Source of the DNA: Hyphomicrobiales bacterium
GTDB lineage: Bacteria; Pseudomonadota; Alphaproteobacteria; Rhizobiales; Beijerinckiaceae
Assembly (NCBI GenBank): GCA_019075865.1
Contig: JAGXAN010000006.1
Coordinates: 248,001 to 312,000 of the forward strand
Length of the DNA: 64,000 bases
Direction of reading: 5' to 3'
Shown in pieces: positions 1-7,875 of this stretch. The notes below the pieces were generated by a model. It ran no database searches. It was not told the DNA's origin and was given only the letters and a program-made list of their open reading frames with translations. The position numbers and the translations under genes are program-made. How positions within the stretch are numbered: the stretch's first letter is position 1; the number at the start of each line of letters is the position of its first letter.

Positions 1-515
1 GTCATTGCGCGTTGCACGGCAGCATAGTCAAGACACTGCGAGATGGCAAAAGCTGAACTGCCTTTTTCATATTTGGGCCACGCCGTTGTTAGACGCCTTA
101 GAGCTTCCTGCGATGTATTGGGCTTATGAGTTTGGGCGCCGTCAAAATGGCGCAGCAGAAAAGCTTCGTGGCATGGGTCCTGCCAGACGAGGATAATACC
201 AGCTTTACCCGCCGCCGCCTCAACAGTCTTTTTACCACCTTCGACTTCACCCACTTTGTCAGTGTCGAGAAAAATCGCACGGGTAAAATAAGCTCCCTTA
301 CTTGAAGCTCGGGCCTTGTGTTCGGCAATCGCTTTACTGACAATCTGCAACGGATTGCCGCCGCCCGGTTGCAGAACGACAGCATCAATGAATATCGCAA
401 GGCCCAATTCCTCTGCAAGCCTTTGCAAAAATCCAGCATACCCACGCTCGCTCTCACCCTCGCAACCAATGAACACCCTACGTCTTGGGGCTATGTGCGG
501 GCGACGCTGACTCAT
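1..515 (-). CDS. RloB-like TOPRIM-type protein, partial (runs off the left edge)
   Basis: The reading frame starts at ATG 515 and stays open to position 3, giving the first 171 residues; the C-terminus lies outside the window. Near the N-terminus is VFIGCEGESE (about 14-23) followed by IFLDTDK (about 81-87) and DPCHEAFLLRHF (about 113-124). This order of a glutamate-bearing strand, a DxD strand and a D/E-x-FE-like segment is what is known of RloB-family TOPRIM-like proteins. Its ATG overlaps the TGA of the upstream ATPase gene as ATGA, so the two are translationally coupled. In the RloA/RloB and AbiLi/AbiLii pairs the RloB partner is thought to be the effector of an ATPase-gated phage defence; that role here is inference. 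Other open frames over the same bases lack any such motif. Confidence 0.75.
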   Translation of the reverse strand, partial: MSQRRPHIAPRRRVFIGCEGESERGYAGFLQRLAEELGLAIFIDAVVLQPGGGNPLQIVSKAIAEHKARASSKGAYFTRAIFLDTDKVGEVEGGKKTVEAAAGKAGIILVWQDPCHEAFLLRHFDGAQTHKPNTSQEALRRLTTAWPKYEKGSSAFAISQCLDYAAVQRAM

Positions 516-1723
516 CCGATTTGCGGCACAGCGCCGTAGACACCGCCAAGGTATTTTTTGTAAAAATCCTCACCCCGCCGCGCCCCCTTTACGTCAGCGA
601 GGCTATAGACAGAGGTCTGCCCTTTACTGTCTTTTTCGCAAAACAGCACTTCTTCCTTGTCGAGTTCATGCAACAATGATGCGTTCTGACAGGTCATCCA
701 AAGTTGGGCATTATGCGGATTGCGTATCGGATCATGGAACCAGCGCACGACTTCGCTTAATACAAATGGATGGAGGGCTTGGTCGAGTTCGTCAATCACC
801 GCGATGCCGCCACGCGAAAGCACGACACCTATATAGGGAAATAATTTTACGGCTTGACGCGTTCCGTTACTCTCAAATTGAGATATTATTGGCTGGATGA
901 GACCTTCATGATGAAACATCATAAATGTTCGATCTTGCGATGTAGTTATTTCTATTTTGTGGATGCCAAGACCAAGAGCGTCGATGTCTTTATTAAGTTG
1001 TACCAAAACACTTGGATTTTTAAGATAAAAATCTACGACTTCGCTAGAAATTGGGGTGTCGTTTTCGAGTGCAATATATGTCAAAATAAGATTAGCTTGA
1101 GATATAAAAAATTGTAAAGCTACGTGACCGACACTTCCTAAAACCGCAATAACGCTGGCATTTCTTGGTAGGCCTAGTTTCAAAAGACTTAGGTAATCAC
1201 GACCAATTACTAAGTCTTTATGGAATTTGACACCCCCCTCGTTGTTTCGCTCAAATATACGTACCTGTCGCTTAGCATGTTGTGGCCAGAATGAAAGGCG
1301 CTCACTTTCAACGATTTGACCAAACTCGTCTGAATGTCCGAGTGTTAGCTCATATTCATAGCGACACTGCTGTGTATCTGCGTCGGCGGTTCGTGTCAGA
1401 TCCTCTGGCCCAGAGAAGTGGACGCAAAAATAGGATGACGAGCGATGCGCTTCATCGTTTAGGAAGCGCAGATGCCAATTCGCGGCCTTCGGATGCGGGG
1501 TTTGAACAAAATTCACTAGAAACTTCAAAGCCAATAGAACATTAGTCTTGCCAGCCGCATTCGCTCCAAAAACTGCCACGACTTTCGGTGCCAGTTCCTT
1601 TGACCCCGGCCACAGCGGGGCGAGGCGGCCATCTTCGTTGCTGGCATTACCGCGCGCGACGAGGTCAATCACTTGACGCTCACGGATTGAATGAAAATTC
1701 TCAATTTCCAAGCGATGCAGCAC
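512..1723 (-). CDS. RloA-like AAA15-family ATPase
   Basis: A 403-residue ABC/SMC-type ATPase of the AAA15/RloA group. The N-terminus 'LHRLEIENFHSIRE' is the usual first strand of these proteins. Walker A GANAAGKT lies at residues 53-60, and Walker B with D-loop (IAVIDELDQALHP) lies at about 310-322. The C-terminal YLGGVYGAVP motif is characteristic of the family. It directly precedes and overlaps the RloB-like gene by 4 bp, so the pair forms a two-gene unit like AbiLi/AbiLii, and like the ATPase-plus-TOPRIM design of PARIS. The probable role is a sensor ATPase that holds or releases the RloB effector during phage infection; this is inferred from family knowledge. The central part of the gene (about 880-1270) is clearly more AT-rich than the core genome to the right, suggesting horizontal acquisition. 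Confidence 0.85.
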   Translation of the reverse strand: MLHRLEIENFHSIRERQVIDLVARGNASNEDGRLAPLWPGSKELAPKVVAVFGANAAGKTNVLLALKFLVNFVQTPHPKAANWHLRFLNDEAHRSSSYFCVHFSGPEDLTRTADADTQQCRYEYELTLGHSDEFGQIVESERLSFWPQHAKRQVRIFERNNEGGVKFHKDLVIGRDYLSLLKLGLPRNASVIAVLGSVGHVALQFFISQANLILTYIALENDTPISSEVVDFYLKNPSVLVQLNKDIDALGLGIHKIEITTSQDRTFMMFHHEGLIQPIISQFESNGTRQAVKLFPYIGVVLSRGGIAVIDELDQALHPFVLSEVVRWFHDPIRNPHNAQLWMTCQNASLLHELDKEEVLFCEKDSKGQTSVYSLADVKGARRGEDFYKKYLGGVYGAVPQIG

Positions 1724-1931
1724 GCGCGTAACTCCTGTTTACCTGCTTAAGATGATAGCATTAATCAGGGATAACGACAATAATTTGTTGATTTGCCATC
1801 TTCGAACAGAAATATCTCGATTTTAACCCTCCCACGTTTCATCCGCATGGCTATCAGTCGCACCCTATAGCCCACTGACGCATGGGTCTCCCGAAACACC
1901 CGCTTTTACGAAGTCATCACCTTCCGATTTC

Positions 1932-1959
1932 TTGACGTTTCATGATGCATCATGATAAT
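1932..1959 (+). promoter_or_regulatory. Promoter with palindromic operator for the toxin-antitoxin operon
   Basis: A -35-like TTGACG (1932-1937) and a -10-like GATAAT (1954-1959) are separated by 16 bp. The spacer carries the perfect 14-bp palindrome CATGATGCATCATG (1941-1954). An operator buried between the promoter elements is the usual arrangement for autoregulation by a ribbon-helix-helix antitoxin, whose gene starts 28 bp downstream. Confidence 0.6.
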
Positions 1960-1986
1960 TTCAGTCGTCAGTGAATGAGGCAAATC

Positions 1987-2217
1987 ATGGCAACAACAGC
2001 CCGCGAGAAATTCGCGACTCAGGTGAATTCAAAGATTCTGTCCACGGTGCGCAGCCTTGCGCAAAGCGAGGGTCGCCAGCTTCAGGCGCTGATTGACGAG
2101 GCATTGGCAGACCTGATCGAGAAGCGCAAACAAACCAGGCCCCGCGCCCATGTCATGGCCGCCTATCAGGCCAGCCACGAGACATTCGGGCCGCTCTACA
2201 AAAAACTGGCTGAATGA
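1987..2217 (+). CDS. Ribbon-helix-helix antitoxin of a Doc-type toxin-antitoxin pair
   Basis: A 76-residue protein. The ATG at 1987 is preferred over the one at 1975 because GAGG (1977-1980) sits six bases ahead of it. The N-terminal stretch (about 10-40: a short strand with QVNSKILSTVRSLAQSEGRQLQALIDEAL) has the pattern of a ribbon-helix-helix DNA-binding fold. The charged, Arg/Lys-rich remainder would be the toxin-binding tail. The stop overlaps the toxin start by 4 bp (ATGA). By analogy with other RHH antitoxins it should neutralise the Fic/Doc toxin and repress its own operon through the palindrome just upstream. The family call rests on pattern and context rather than a diagnostic motif. 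Confidence 0.75.
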   Translation: MATTAREKFATQVNSKILSTVRSLAQSEGRQLQALIDEALADLIEKRKQTRPRAHVMAAYQASHETFGPLYKKLAE

Positions 2218-2588
2218 CGGATTACCTCACAATTGTCGAGGTTCTCGCCATTCATGAGGATCAGGTCACGCGTTACGGGGGTTCCGCTGGGGTGCGCGAT
2301 CACGGGTTGCTCCAAGCGGCATTGTATCGCCCGCAAACAGGCTATTACGCCGACCTGATCGAAGAAGCAGCGGCGCTATGGGAAAGTCTGGCGCAGAACC
2401 ATCCGTTCCTGGATGGCAACAAGCGCACGGCCTTCGCCGTCACCTACACCTTCCTCGCCATCAATGGCACCCGCATCACATCGCAAGCCGACCCAACCCA
2501 CGCGTTCATCATCGGCCTCTACGAAGCGCGCAATTTCGATTTCGAGCATTTGGTGCCGTGGTTGCGGGATAATGTATCCGCTAAATAA
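2214..2588 (+). CDS. doc: Death-on-curing (Doc/Fic family) toxin
   Basis: A 124-residue Fic-fold protein. The motif HPFLDGNKR at residues 63-71 matches the Doc/Fic catalytic loop (HxFx(D/E)xNxR). YLTIVEVLAIHEDQ at the N-terminus and the GLYEARNFDFEHLVPWL tail are typical of the death-on-curing family. Doc of phage P1 phosphorylates EF-Tu and halts translation; related Fic proteins AMPylate targets. The glycine in DGNK, where P1 Doc has alanine, does not remove a catalytic residue. It overlaps its antitoxin by 4 bp and shares the palindrome-bearing promoter. Its position between two putative defence genes suggests either addiction of the island or a direct antiphage role. Confidence 0.88.
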   Translation: MTDYLTIVEVLAIHEDQVTRYGGSAGVRDHGLLQAALYRPQTGYYADLIEEAAALWESLAQNHPFLDGNKRTAFAVTYTFLAINGTRITSQADPTHAFIIGLYEARNFDFEHLVPWLRDNVSAK

Positions 2589-2761
2589 GAAAGGCAGCGA
2601 GCGCCGAGGTCCGTGACGCTCACATCCGGACGCCGCCTAAAATTACGTAGCACTAGAAGCAAGCATCAATCACAGTTCACAATAAAATATACAACTTGCG
2701 TGATGTTGCCATCAACTATAAATCTTCTCAAATAATAGTTTCAAAGTCGGCACTATGGATA

Positions 2762-4453
2762 ATGGGAGATGACGTGTCTGTTGAATTGGTCAAACAGGCG
2801 ATGCTGAGATTCCTCGCCGACCCCACACCTGAGGTGCTTTGCATCAAGGGAAAATGGGGCACGGGAAAGACTCATGCTTGGGATGATGCTGTAAAAACGG
2901 CTAAGGCAGATAAAACAATGGCCCTTAAGACATACGCCTATGTGTCATTGTTCGGAATAGACAATTCATCTGATATCATGCAAAATGTTTACGTCAATAC
3001 CGACTACCGTCAAGATAAAAAGTTAAATTTCTTATTTAAGAAGATGAAACAAGTAGGTCGGGTTATTACGGATCACGCTGCCGTCCCTTACATTTCGGGT
3101 TTAGGTGGCGTCGCTCGGGCCGTGCTCGCCAATTCGGTATCGGACACGGTTATCTGTATTGACGATTTTGAGCGTAAAGGGGCGAACGTCACCGTCAATG
3201 AAATCATGGGCACAATCGCGCAATTGCGCGACGCGCGGCAATGCAAAGTCGTTCTCATTTTGAATGAAGACTCGCTTAAACCCGAAGAATTGGGCAAATT
3301 CAACCTCTATTCAGAGAAGGTCATCGACTTCTCATTGCAGTTTGAGCCAACGCCAGTTGAATCCGCCGCGATAGCCTTTCCAAAAGAAAATGATCAGCTC
3401 AGCAACAATCTGCGCCAAGCTTGCGAGCAACTGGGGATCACTAATATACGCGTTATGCATAAAATTGGTTTTTTTGCGATTCGAATTATTGAACTGCTCA
3501 AGGATGTTGATCAAGAGATTGTTCAAAGAGTCATACGTTCGCTGGTCGTTATCGCGTGGTCGATAATTACTCCTAAAGGTGAGGGTGCGCCGGATTTTGA
3601 GTTCATTTCAAATAGAAACTATTTGCACTTTTTTGCAAATGACAAAGCACAACCGACCACCGAAGAGTTCGGTTGGGATTCGGTTTTGACCCGTTATAAT
3701 TTTGATTATTTCGATGACTTTGGCAAGATATTAGCCAAGGGTGTTGAGCAAGGGTATTTCAATGATGCCGACATATTATCAGGAGCAAATAAGTACCTTA
3801 TGGATGCTCAAAAGGCTCGAGCTAATGCTGCCTTTTTGGCGGCATGGGATCCATTCGACGACTCATTTGACGACAATGCTGGCGATGTTGCGCTAGAGAT
3901 TTATAAGCGATATGTTGAAAACATTACATATCTTTCGGCACAGAATCTTAGTCACGCGGTCAGCTTTTTAAAGGACATTGGCTTTCCTAAATATAGTTCT
4001 GATCTTTTAAAAAGCTTCATTGATTCAAGGGACGATAAATATAATTTTGATTTATCAAGTGATCCATTTGGTTCGCATGTCCCTGATCCTGATGTCATTT
4101 CAGAATTTGCAAAAAGGCTCGCTGATGTGAAAAAGTTTCTGCCAACTCCAATTGAGGCCGCGACGAATATATATAATACGAAGGGTGGGTCGCCAGAAGA
4201 CGAAGAGAGTCTTGCAAATTTATCGGTAGACGATTTGGTGGCCATTTTCAAAAATAAAAAAGGAGATGACCTATCTATAATTATAAGAGGCAGCCTATTC
4301 TTCAGACAAATAAGCAATGCGACCGAGCGTCAAAGAAAAATAACAGACGCCGCTCAAGCAGCTCTTAAAAAAATTGGTAACGAGAGTCAGCTGAACGCTC
4401 ATCGCATAAAGAGATTTAATATCGAATTTGAGCCATCGGAACCATTGGCCTGA
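2762..4453 (+). CDS. KAP-like P-loop NTPase, orphan, AT-rich
   Basis: About 563 residues from ATG 2762; the frame is open upstream to a TTG at 2696, and no clear Shine-Dalgarno decides between them. Walker A GKWGTGKT is at about residues 30-37, and Walker B VICIDDFER is at about 129-137, followed by a sensor-like VVLILNED strand. This layout fits the STAND-related KAP NTPases and other P-loop NTPases that open with 'IxGxWGxGKT'. I see no membrane hairpin. The C-terminal ~350 residues are rich in D, N, F and K and I do not recognise them. Base composition and codon use are far more AT-rich than the neighbours, a sign of transfer. KAP NTPases occur in phage-defence loci, so a sensor role is plausible but unproven. 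Confidence 0.7.
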   Translation: MGDDVSVELVKQAMLRFLADPTPEVLCIKGKWGTGKTHAWDDAVKTAKADKTMALKTYAYVSLFGIDNSSDIMQNVYVNTDYRQDKKLNFLFKKMKQVGRVITDHAAVPYISGLGGVARAVLANSVSDTVICIDDFERKGANVTVNEIMGTIAQLRDARQCKVVLILNEDSLKPEELGKFNLYSEKVIDFSLQFEPTPVESAAIAFPKENDQLSNNLRQACEQLGITNIRVMHKIGFFAIRIIELLKDVDQEIVQRVIRSLVVIAWSIITPKGEGAPDFEFISNRNYLHFFANDKAQPTTEEFGWDSVLTRYNFDYFDDFGKILAKGVEQGYFNDADILSGANKYLMDAQKARANAAFLAAWDPFDDSFDDNAGDVALEIYKRYVENITYLSAQNLSHAVSFLKDIGFPKYSSDLLKSFIDSRDDKYNFDLSSDPFGSHVPDPDVISEFAKRLADVKKFLPTPIEAATNIYNTKGGSPEDEESLANLSVDDLVAIFKNKKGDDLSIIIRGSLFFRQISNATERQRKITDAAQAALKKIGNESQLNAHRIKRFNIEFEPSEPLA

Positions 4454-4661
4454 ACCTCTTCCAGCCCCCTCCAAAAACCGCCGTGCAATAACCTGCGCCT
4501 AAATCTCCGCCGCCCCCTCAAAAATGCTGAAGAAGCAGGCGCCGCAGTTCACCCGCGACACTGAGTATTCTAGCGCGAAGCCGTTACCGCTGCGCCATCG
4601 GGGGCTTAAAAAAGCGCATACCTTACCCTGCCCCAATACACGAAAAGAGGGCCCTCGCGGC

Positions 4662-5963
4662 TTATTCGGCGGGCGCTGCGCCGGCTTTTTCCATCGCCGG
4701 ATCATGCCCGATGATCAGCACGATCACCGCCGCCAGCAGCCCGAGCGAGGCAAGGAACATATAACCGGCGAACGCGCTGCCCGTATAATCCTTCAGCAGG
4801 CCGAATACCTGCGGGCCGATATAGCCGCCCAGATTGCCAATCGAATTCACCGCCGCAATACCGGCCGCCGCCGCCGTCCCCGAAAGATAGGCAGTTGGCA
4901 GCGTCCAGAACACCGGCAGCGAGGCAAAGAAGCCGAAAGAGGCCACCGCAATCGACAGGATTTGCAGGGTCGGGCTGGAAAACAGCGCCGCCCCGACCAA
5001 CCCCACCGTGATCGCCAGCGCCGGAATGATGAAGTGGATTTTACGCTCATGCGCCGCATCCGACATCCGGCTCCAGAGGATCATCGTCACCGCCCCCACC
5101 GCGAAGGGAAAAGCGTTGATGAGGCCCACCTGCGTATTGCTCAACCCGCCAAAGCCCTTGATGATCTGCGGCAGAAAGAAGCTCAGCCCATATTGCGGCC
5201 CGGTTATGCCATAATAGACAATGCCGAGCGCCCAGACGCGCGGATTGGCCAGCACCTGCGTCCATCTCAACTTCACTTTGCTTTCGCGCAGGGCCCGCTC
5301 TGAATCAAGCCGCCCCTGCAGCCATTTCTTCTCGTCATCGGCCAGCCAGTTCGCGTCAGATGGCCGGTCAGTGAGATAGAACCAGACGACAAAGGCCATA
5401 ATAAGCGCCGGAATCGCCTCGACAATGAACATCCATTGCCAGCCATGCAGCCCCATCACACCGTTCAGGTGATCCAGGATGATGCCCGAGATCGGCGAAC
5501 CAATCACCGTCGAGATCGGGATGGCGAACATGAACAGCCCGACGATCCGCGCCCGGTAAACCGAGGGAAACCAAAGCGTGAGAAAGAAGATGATACCGGG
5601 GAAAAACCCGGCTTCTGCCACGCCCAGCAGCAGGCGCACCGCCGTGAATGAACCAATCCCAGTGACAAAACCCTGCGCCACCGAGACCAGCCCCCAGGTG
5701 AACATGATGCGCGCAATCCACCGCCGCGCGCCGAACTTGTCCAGCGCCAGATTGCTCGGCACCTCGAAAAAGAAATAGGCAATGAAGAATATGCCAGCGG
5801 CAAAGCCAAATTGCGAAGCGCTGAGGCCCAGATCCTTCGACATGGGCCCACCGGCAAAGCCGTTGTTTACCCGGTCAAGAAAGGCGATGAAGTAGCAAAA
5901 CATCAAAAACGGTACGAGCCGCCACGTCACCTTTGAGATGGTGCGCTGTTCAATTGAATCCAT
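4662..5963 (-). CDS. MFS permease, anion:cation symporter (ACS) family
   Basis: A 433-residue major facilitator starting at ATG 5963, chosen because GGGAGAG lies just upstream; the longer open frame to 6125 is probably non-coding. The N-terminal RTISKVTWRLVPFLMFCYFIAFLDRVNNGFA, the DKFGARRW loop after the second helix and about 12 hydrophobic helices fit the ACS family (tartrate, phthalate, hexuronate and 4-hydroxyphenylacetate permeases). It should sit in the inner membrane and import an organic anion with protons. It lies 188 bp downstream of, and on the same strand as, the enoyl-CoA hydratase gene that ends the ABC importer operon, so it may serve the same catabolic route. The substrate cannot be read from the sequence. 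Confidence 0.85.
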   Translation of the reverse strand: MDSIEQRTISKVTWRLVPFLMFCYFIAFLDRVNNGFAGGPMSKDLGLSASQFGFAAGIFFIAYFFFEVPSNLALDKFGARRWIARIMFTWGLVSVAQGFVTGIGSFTAVRLLLGVAEAGFFPGIIFFLTLWFPSVYRARIVGLFMFAIPISTVIGSPISGIILDHLNGVMGLHGWQWMFIVEAIPALIMAFVVWFYLTDRPSDANWLADDEKKWLQGRLDSERALRESKVKLRWTQVLANPRVWALGIVYYGITGPQYGLSFFLPQIIKGFGGLSNTQVGLINAFPFAVGAVTMILWSRMSDAAHERKIHFIIPALAITVGLVGAALFSSPTLQILSIAVASFGFFASLPVFWTLPTAYLSGTAAAAGIAAVNSIGNLGGYIGPQVFGLLKDYTGSAFAGYMFLASLGLLAAVIVLIIGHDPAMEKAGAAPAE

Positions 5964-6151
5964 TTTTCTCTCCCGATTGCCCTTTTTATCCCGGTCGCCA
6001 GCGGCCGGTCGGCGAAGCGGTGCAAGCCATGCCGAGTGGCAAATTACAGTGATAAATTGTCGCATGGCAAGAACGGCTGTGCACAACTGGGCAGATGGCC
6101 AAGGGAGCGGGGCGCTAGCCCCCAAGCGGCATGGCCAGACAGGGCGGGGCC

Positions 6152-6940
6152 CTACCCAAACTTCGGGGCGCGCTTTTCCAGAAAGGCGGCAACCCCTTCC
6201 AAATAATCATCGCTTTTGCCAATCTCGCGCTGGCCGTCGCGCTCCACATTGAGTTGCGCATCAAGACTGTTGACGCTGGCGGCATGGATGGCGCTTTTGA
6301 TGGCAGCGAGCGCGCCAGACGGCTGGGCGGCCAGCGTTCGCGCCAGAGTGTGTGCTTCCACCATCAGCGCCTCATCTTCCACCACCCGCCAGATCAGCCC
6401 CCAATCGGCCGCTTGCGTGGCGCTCAAAGGCTCACCCGTCATCGCCAGCGCTTTGGCACGCGCCTCGCCCAGCAGATGCGTCAAGGACCACGTGCCGCCA
6501 GCATCGGGCATCAGACCAATCTTGATGAAGGCCTGAATGAATTTGGCCGATTTGGCCGCAAGCACAATATCACCGTGCAGCGCAAAATTGGCCCCCGCGC
6601 CGGCGGCGACACCATTTACCGCCACAACAATCGGCTTGGGCAGATTGCGCATTGCCCGCACCAGCGGATTATAGAAACTCTCCAAACTCGCACCCAGATC
6701 GCGGCGCTGGCTTTCACCTGCGGGGATCACCGCGCGGTCGGCGAGGTCCTGCCCGGCGCAAAAGCCACGCCCGGCCCCGGTGATCAGCACCACCCGGCAT
6801 TGATTATTGGCAGCAGCCTCTGCCAGGGCTGCGCGCAAGTCGCGGTGCAGATCCTGCGTAAAGGCGTTCAGCCGCTCCGGCCGGTTGAGCGTCAACGTGG
6901 TTACGGGGCCATCCTGCGCCACCAGCAAAATCGGTTCCAT
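6152..6940 (-). CDS. Enoyl-CoA hydratase/isomerase family protein, PaaG-like
   Basis: A 262-residue crotonase-fold enzyme, the usual family length. The oxyanion-hole segments are GRGFCAGQDL (about 58-67) and VNGVAAGAGANFAL (about 108-121), and GLMPDAGGTW (about 142-151) carries the acidic residue characteristic of PaaG-type isomerases rather than the two-glutamate hydratases. PaaG isomerises ring-epoxide-CoA to oxepin-CoA in phenylacetate breakdown. No other paa gene is present here, so a different acyl-CoA substrate is likely. It follows the ABC permease gene by 58 bp on the same strand and may be its last operon member, suggesting the imported compound is handled as a CoA thioester. Confidence 0.82.
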   Translation of the reverse strand: MEPILLVAQDGPVTTLTLNRPERLNAFTQDLHRDLRAALAEAAANNQCRVVLITGAGRGFCAGQDLADRAVIPAGESQRRDLGASLESFYNPLVRAMRNLPKPIVVAVNGVAAGAGANFALHGDIVLAAKSAKFIQAFIKIGLMPDAGGTWSLTHLLGEARAKALAMTGEPLSATQAADWGLIWRVVEDEALMVEAHTLARTLAAQPSGALAAIKSAIHAASVNSLDAQLNVERDGQREIGKSDDYLEGVAAFLEKRAPKFG

Positions 6941-6998
6941 CGGCCACTCCCTGCCCTATCGTTTGCTCCGGCACTTCTTTGCGTCGGCGCCGGTCGGA

Positions 6999-7874
6999 TT
7001 ACGGGCCCGCCGAGCGTTTCGAGCGGGCGACAATCTGCGTCGGATTGACAAATTGCAACGCGACCAACAACCAGACCAGCGAGGTAACCATATAGATGAC
7101 CGCCATGGCGTCAATGGATTGCACGGGCCGAACGCCCGCCGCAAACACCCCGTAATACAGGGCCACCACCAACGTCTGGCTGGTGGGCCCGGCCGTCAGA
7201 AAGCTCAGTTCGAACATGCCCAGCGTGCGCACCAGCACCAGCAGCAAGGCGGCCAGAATGCCCGGTGCCAGCAGCGGCAGCATCACATGCAAAAACATGC
7301 GCACCGTGCCCGCGCCAAACACCCGCGCCGCCGCTTCCATGCGCGGGTCAATCTGCTCGATGAAAGGAATCATGATGAGAATGACAAATGGCACCGTCGG
7401 CACCAGATTGGCCGCAATCACGCCCCAGATGGTGCCGCCCAGACCAAACTTGTAAAGCACGGTCGCCAGCGGAATACCAAAAGTAACCGAAGGCACCAGC
7501 AGCGGCAGCAAAAACAGCAGCATGAAGGCACGCTTGCCGGCAAAGTCGCGCCGCGCCATGGCATAGGCCGCCGGCACGCCGATCAGCGCGCATAAAAACA
7601 CCACCGCCCCGACCACTTCAAACGTGGTCGCGAGAATATTGCCAAGCTGGAATTCGTCCCACGCCGATATGTACCAGTGGGGGGTGAAGCCGGCCGGAAA
7701 CCAGGCGCGCAGCCAGCGCGTTCCAAACGAGGAGGTAATCACCGCCGCAATTATGCCAATCAGATTGACCACAAAAAACAGCGTCAACGCCCAAACGCTG
7801 AAAATCCAGAGCTTGGATCCGGCGGCGCGCAATTTTGAAATGGGCTTGAGGGCAGGAACCGAATAATCCGACAT
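6999..7874 (-). CDS. ABC transporter permease, PotC/polyamine-iron type
   Basis: About 291 residues from ATG 7874, one base after the stop of the preceding permease gene, with AAGGG in front. It is an inner-membrane protein with about six helices. The EAA-type cytoplasmic loop (AARVFGAGTVRMFLHVMLPLLAPGILAALLL, about 190-220) docks on the ATPase. Sequence style matches the second permease of spermidine/putrescine, 2-aminoethylphosphonate and iron importers. It forms a heterodimeric channel with the product of the upstream gene. Confidence 0.85.
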   Translation of the reverse strand: MSDYSVPALKPISKLRAAGSKLWIFSVWALTLFFVVNLIGIIAAVITSSFGTRWLRAWFPAGFTPHWYISAWDEFQLGNILATTFEVVGAVVFLCALIGVPAAYAMARRDFAGKRAFMLLFLLPLLVPSVTFGIPLATVLYKFGLGGTIWGVIAANLVPTVPFVILIMIPFIEQIDPRMEAAARVFGAGTVRMFLHVMLPLLAPGILAALLLVLVRTLGMFELSFLTAGPTSQTLVVALYYGVFAAGVRPVQSIDAMAVIYMVTSLVWLLVALQFVNPTQIVARSKRSAGP

Positions 7875-7875
7875 G

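Noticed and set aside
98-469. 123-residue minus-strand ORF at the left end
   Set aside because: It is in a different frame from the RloB-like gene, is arginine-rich and low in family features. The RloB frame starts with an ATGA overlap and carries conserved motifs.
4520-4616. tRNA-like stretch on the minus strand (GCCCCCGATGGCGCAGCGGTA...) with a possible GCCCCC/GGGGGC closing pair about 95 nt away
   Set aside because: The D-arm does not pair properly, there is no GTTCRANTC T-loop at the right place and no CCA-adjacent acceptor. At most it is a degraded tRNA remnant at the edge of the left island.
6152-6940. Assigning paaG and phenylacetate degradation to the enoyl-CoA hydratase gene
   Set aside because: The PaaG-like aspartate motif is present but no other paa gene is near, so only the family level is supported.
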